The position numbers and the translations under genes are program-made. A stretch of 15,459 nt of DNA from DATEAV01 sp964513155 (GTDB taxonomy: Bacteria > Chloroflexota > Anaerolineae > Anaerolineales > E44-bin32): assembly GCA_964513155.1 (NCBI GenBank), contig CAZEMA010000055.1:1-15459 (forward strand), written 5' to 3'. This document shows, piece by piece, positions 15,208 to 15,459 of this stretch. The notes under the pieces are model-generated. The model was not told the origin of the DNA and searched no databases. It saw only the letters and a program-made list of their open reading frames with translations. Position 1 is the first letter of the stretch. The number at the start of each line of letters is the position of its first letter.

Positions 15208-15459
15208 AGCAGGGAATCAGGAGAACCCCTTCTCCGTGTCCTGGAGCACAGCCCCGTCTAGAGGCCGGCGTTGGTTGGTGCCAATCCGTGGGAAGGTAGT
15301 TCGAGGCGATTCCCCCAGGCACCCTCGTGTTCCGTTTTGCAAGTTCCTACAAGAGCCTTTTGCGCTTCTGCGCCGCTTGAATCAGGCAATCGCGGGCTTA
15401 CCGCCCCCCACCCCTTACCCTCGCGCAGCAGCCCGTAGCGACACTTGCGCCGCGCTGCG
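15208..15459. other. Region upstream of the nuo promoter, no gene supported
   Basis: No convincing reading frame is seen on either strand, and no tRNA or other RNA gene is recognised. A 6-bp inverted repeat (GGAGAA at 15220-15225, loop CCCC, TTCTCC at 15230-15235) lies just upstream of the -35 box. It has no T-tract on either side and could be an operator or chance. The upstream neighbour gene lies outside the window. Confidence 0.6.

Noticed and set aside
15220..15235. Hairpin GGAGAA-CCCC-TTCTCC as a terminator of an upstream gene.
   Set aside because: The stem is only 6 bp and no T-tract follows it on either strand. It is kept only as a possible operator-like site.
15300..15459. Search for the end of an upstream gene or an RNA gene near the window edge.
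   Set aside because: Minus-strand frames are broken or Arg-rich without family resemblance, and no tRNA cloverleaf or rRNA-like sequence was recognised. The short CGCAGC/GCTGCG inverted repeat at the edge is too small to interpret.

Overview
The window holds one complete 14-gene operon for respiratory complex I (NADH:quinone oxidoreductase, NDH-1), entirely on the minus strand, in the canonical order nuoA-B-C-D-E-F-G-H-I-J-K-L-M-N. Read along the message it runs from about 15172 (predicted transcription start) to 355 (nuoN stop). All subunits are present, including the NADH-input module (NuoE, NuoF, NuoG), so this is a full NADH dehydrogenase and not an 11-subunit ferredoxin-type complex. nuoC and nuoD are separate genes, unlike the fused nuoCD of enterobacteria.

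The DNA is GC-rich. Separate nuoC/nuoD, the NuoB and NuoG sequence styles and a palindromic repeat ending in GTAGGGGC/GCCCCTAC suggest a Chloroflexota (possibly Anaerolineae-like) bacterium. This is inferred from recalled resemblance, not from a search. A run of exactly 100 Ns flanked by identical 55-bp ends marks the sequence as a short-read draft assembly, probably a metagenome-derived genome.

Layout, in message order: a promoter with an extended -10 element (15179-15207) and a leader of about 54 nt; nuoA and nuoB (overlapping), nuoC and nuoD (peripheral arm; nuoD is split by a false assembly gap at 12557-12656); nuoE, nuoF and nuoG (NADH oxidation and Fe-S wire; overlapping starts and stops); nuoH and nuoI (membrane heel and the two-cluster connecting subunit); nuoJ and nuoK (small membrane subunits, overlapping); a 43-bp inverted repeat squeezed between the nuoK stop codon and the nuoL ribosome binding site; then nuoL, nuoM and nuoN (antiporter-like proton-pumping subunits). 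The ends, 1-354 and about 15210-15459, show no gene I can support.

How they work together: NADH reduces FMN in NuoF; electrons pass along clusters in NuoE/F/G, then NuoI, then cluster N2 in NuoB, to quinone bound between NuoD, NuoB and NuoH. The energy released drives proton translocation through NuoH/J/K and the L, M and N antiporter-like subunits.

I found no novel system. The content is an ordinary housekeeping operon. The items worth a second look are the false gap in nuoD, the palindromic repeat that supplies the nuoK stop codon, the well-formed promoter, and a longer spacing in the N7 cluster motif of NuoG.
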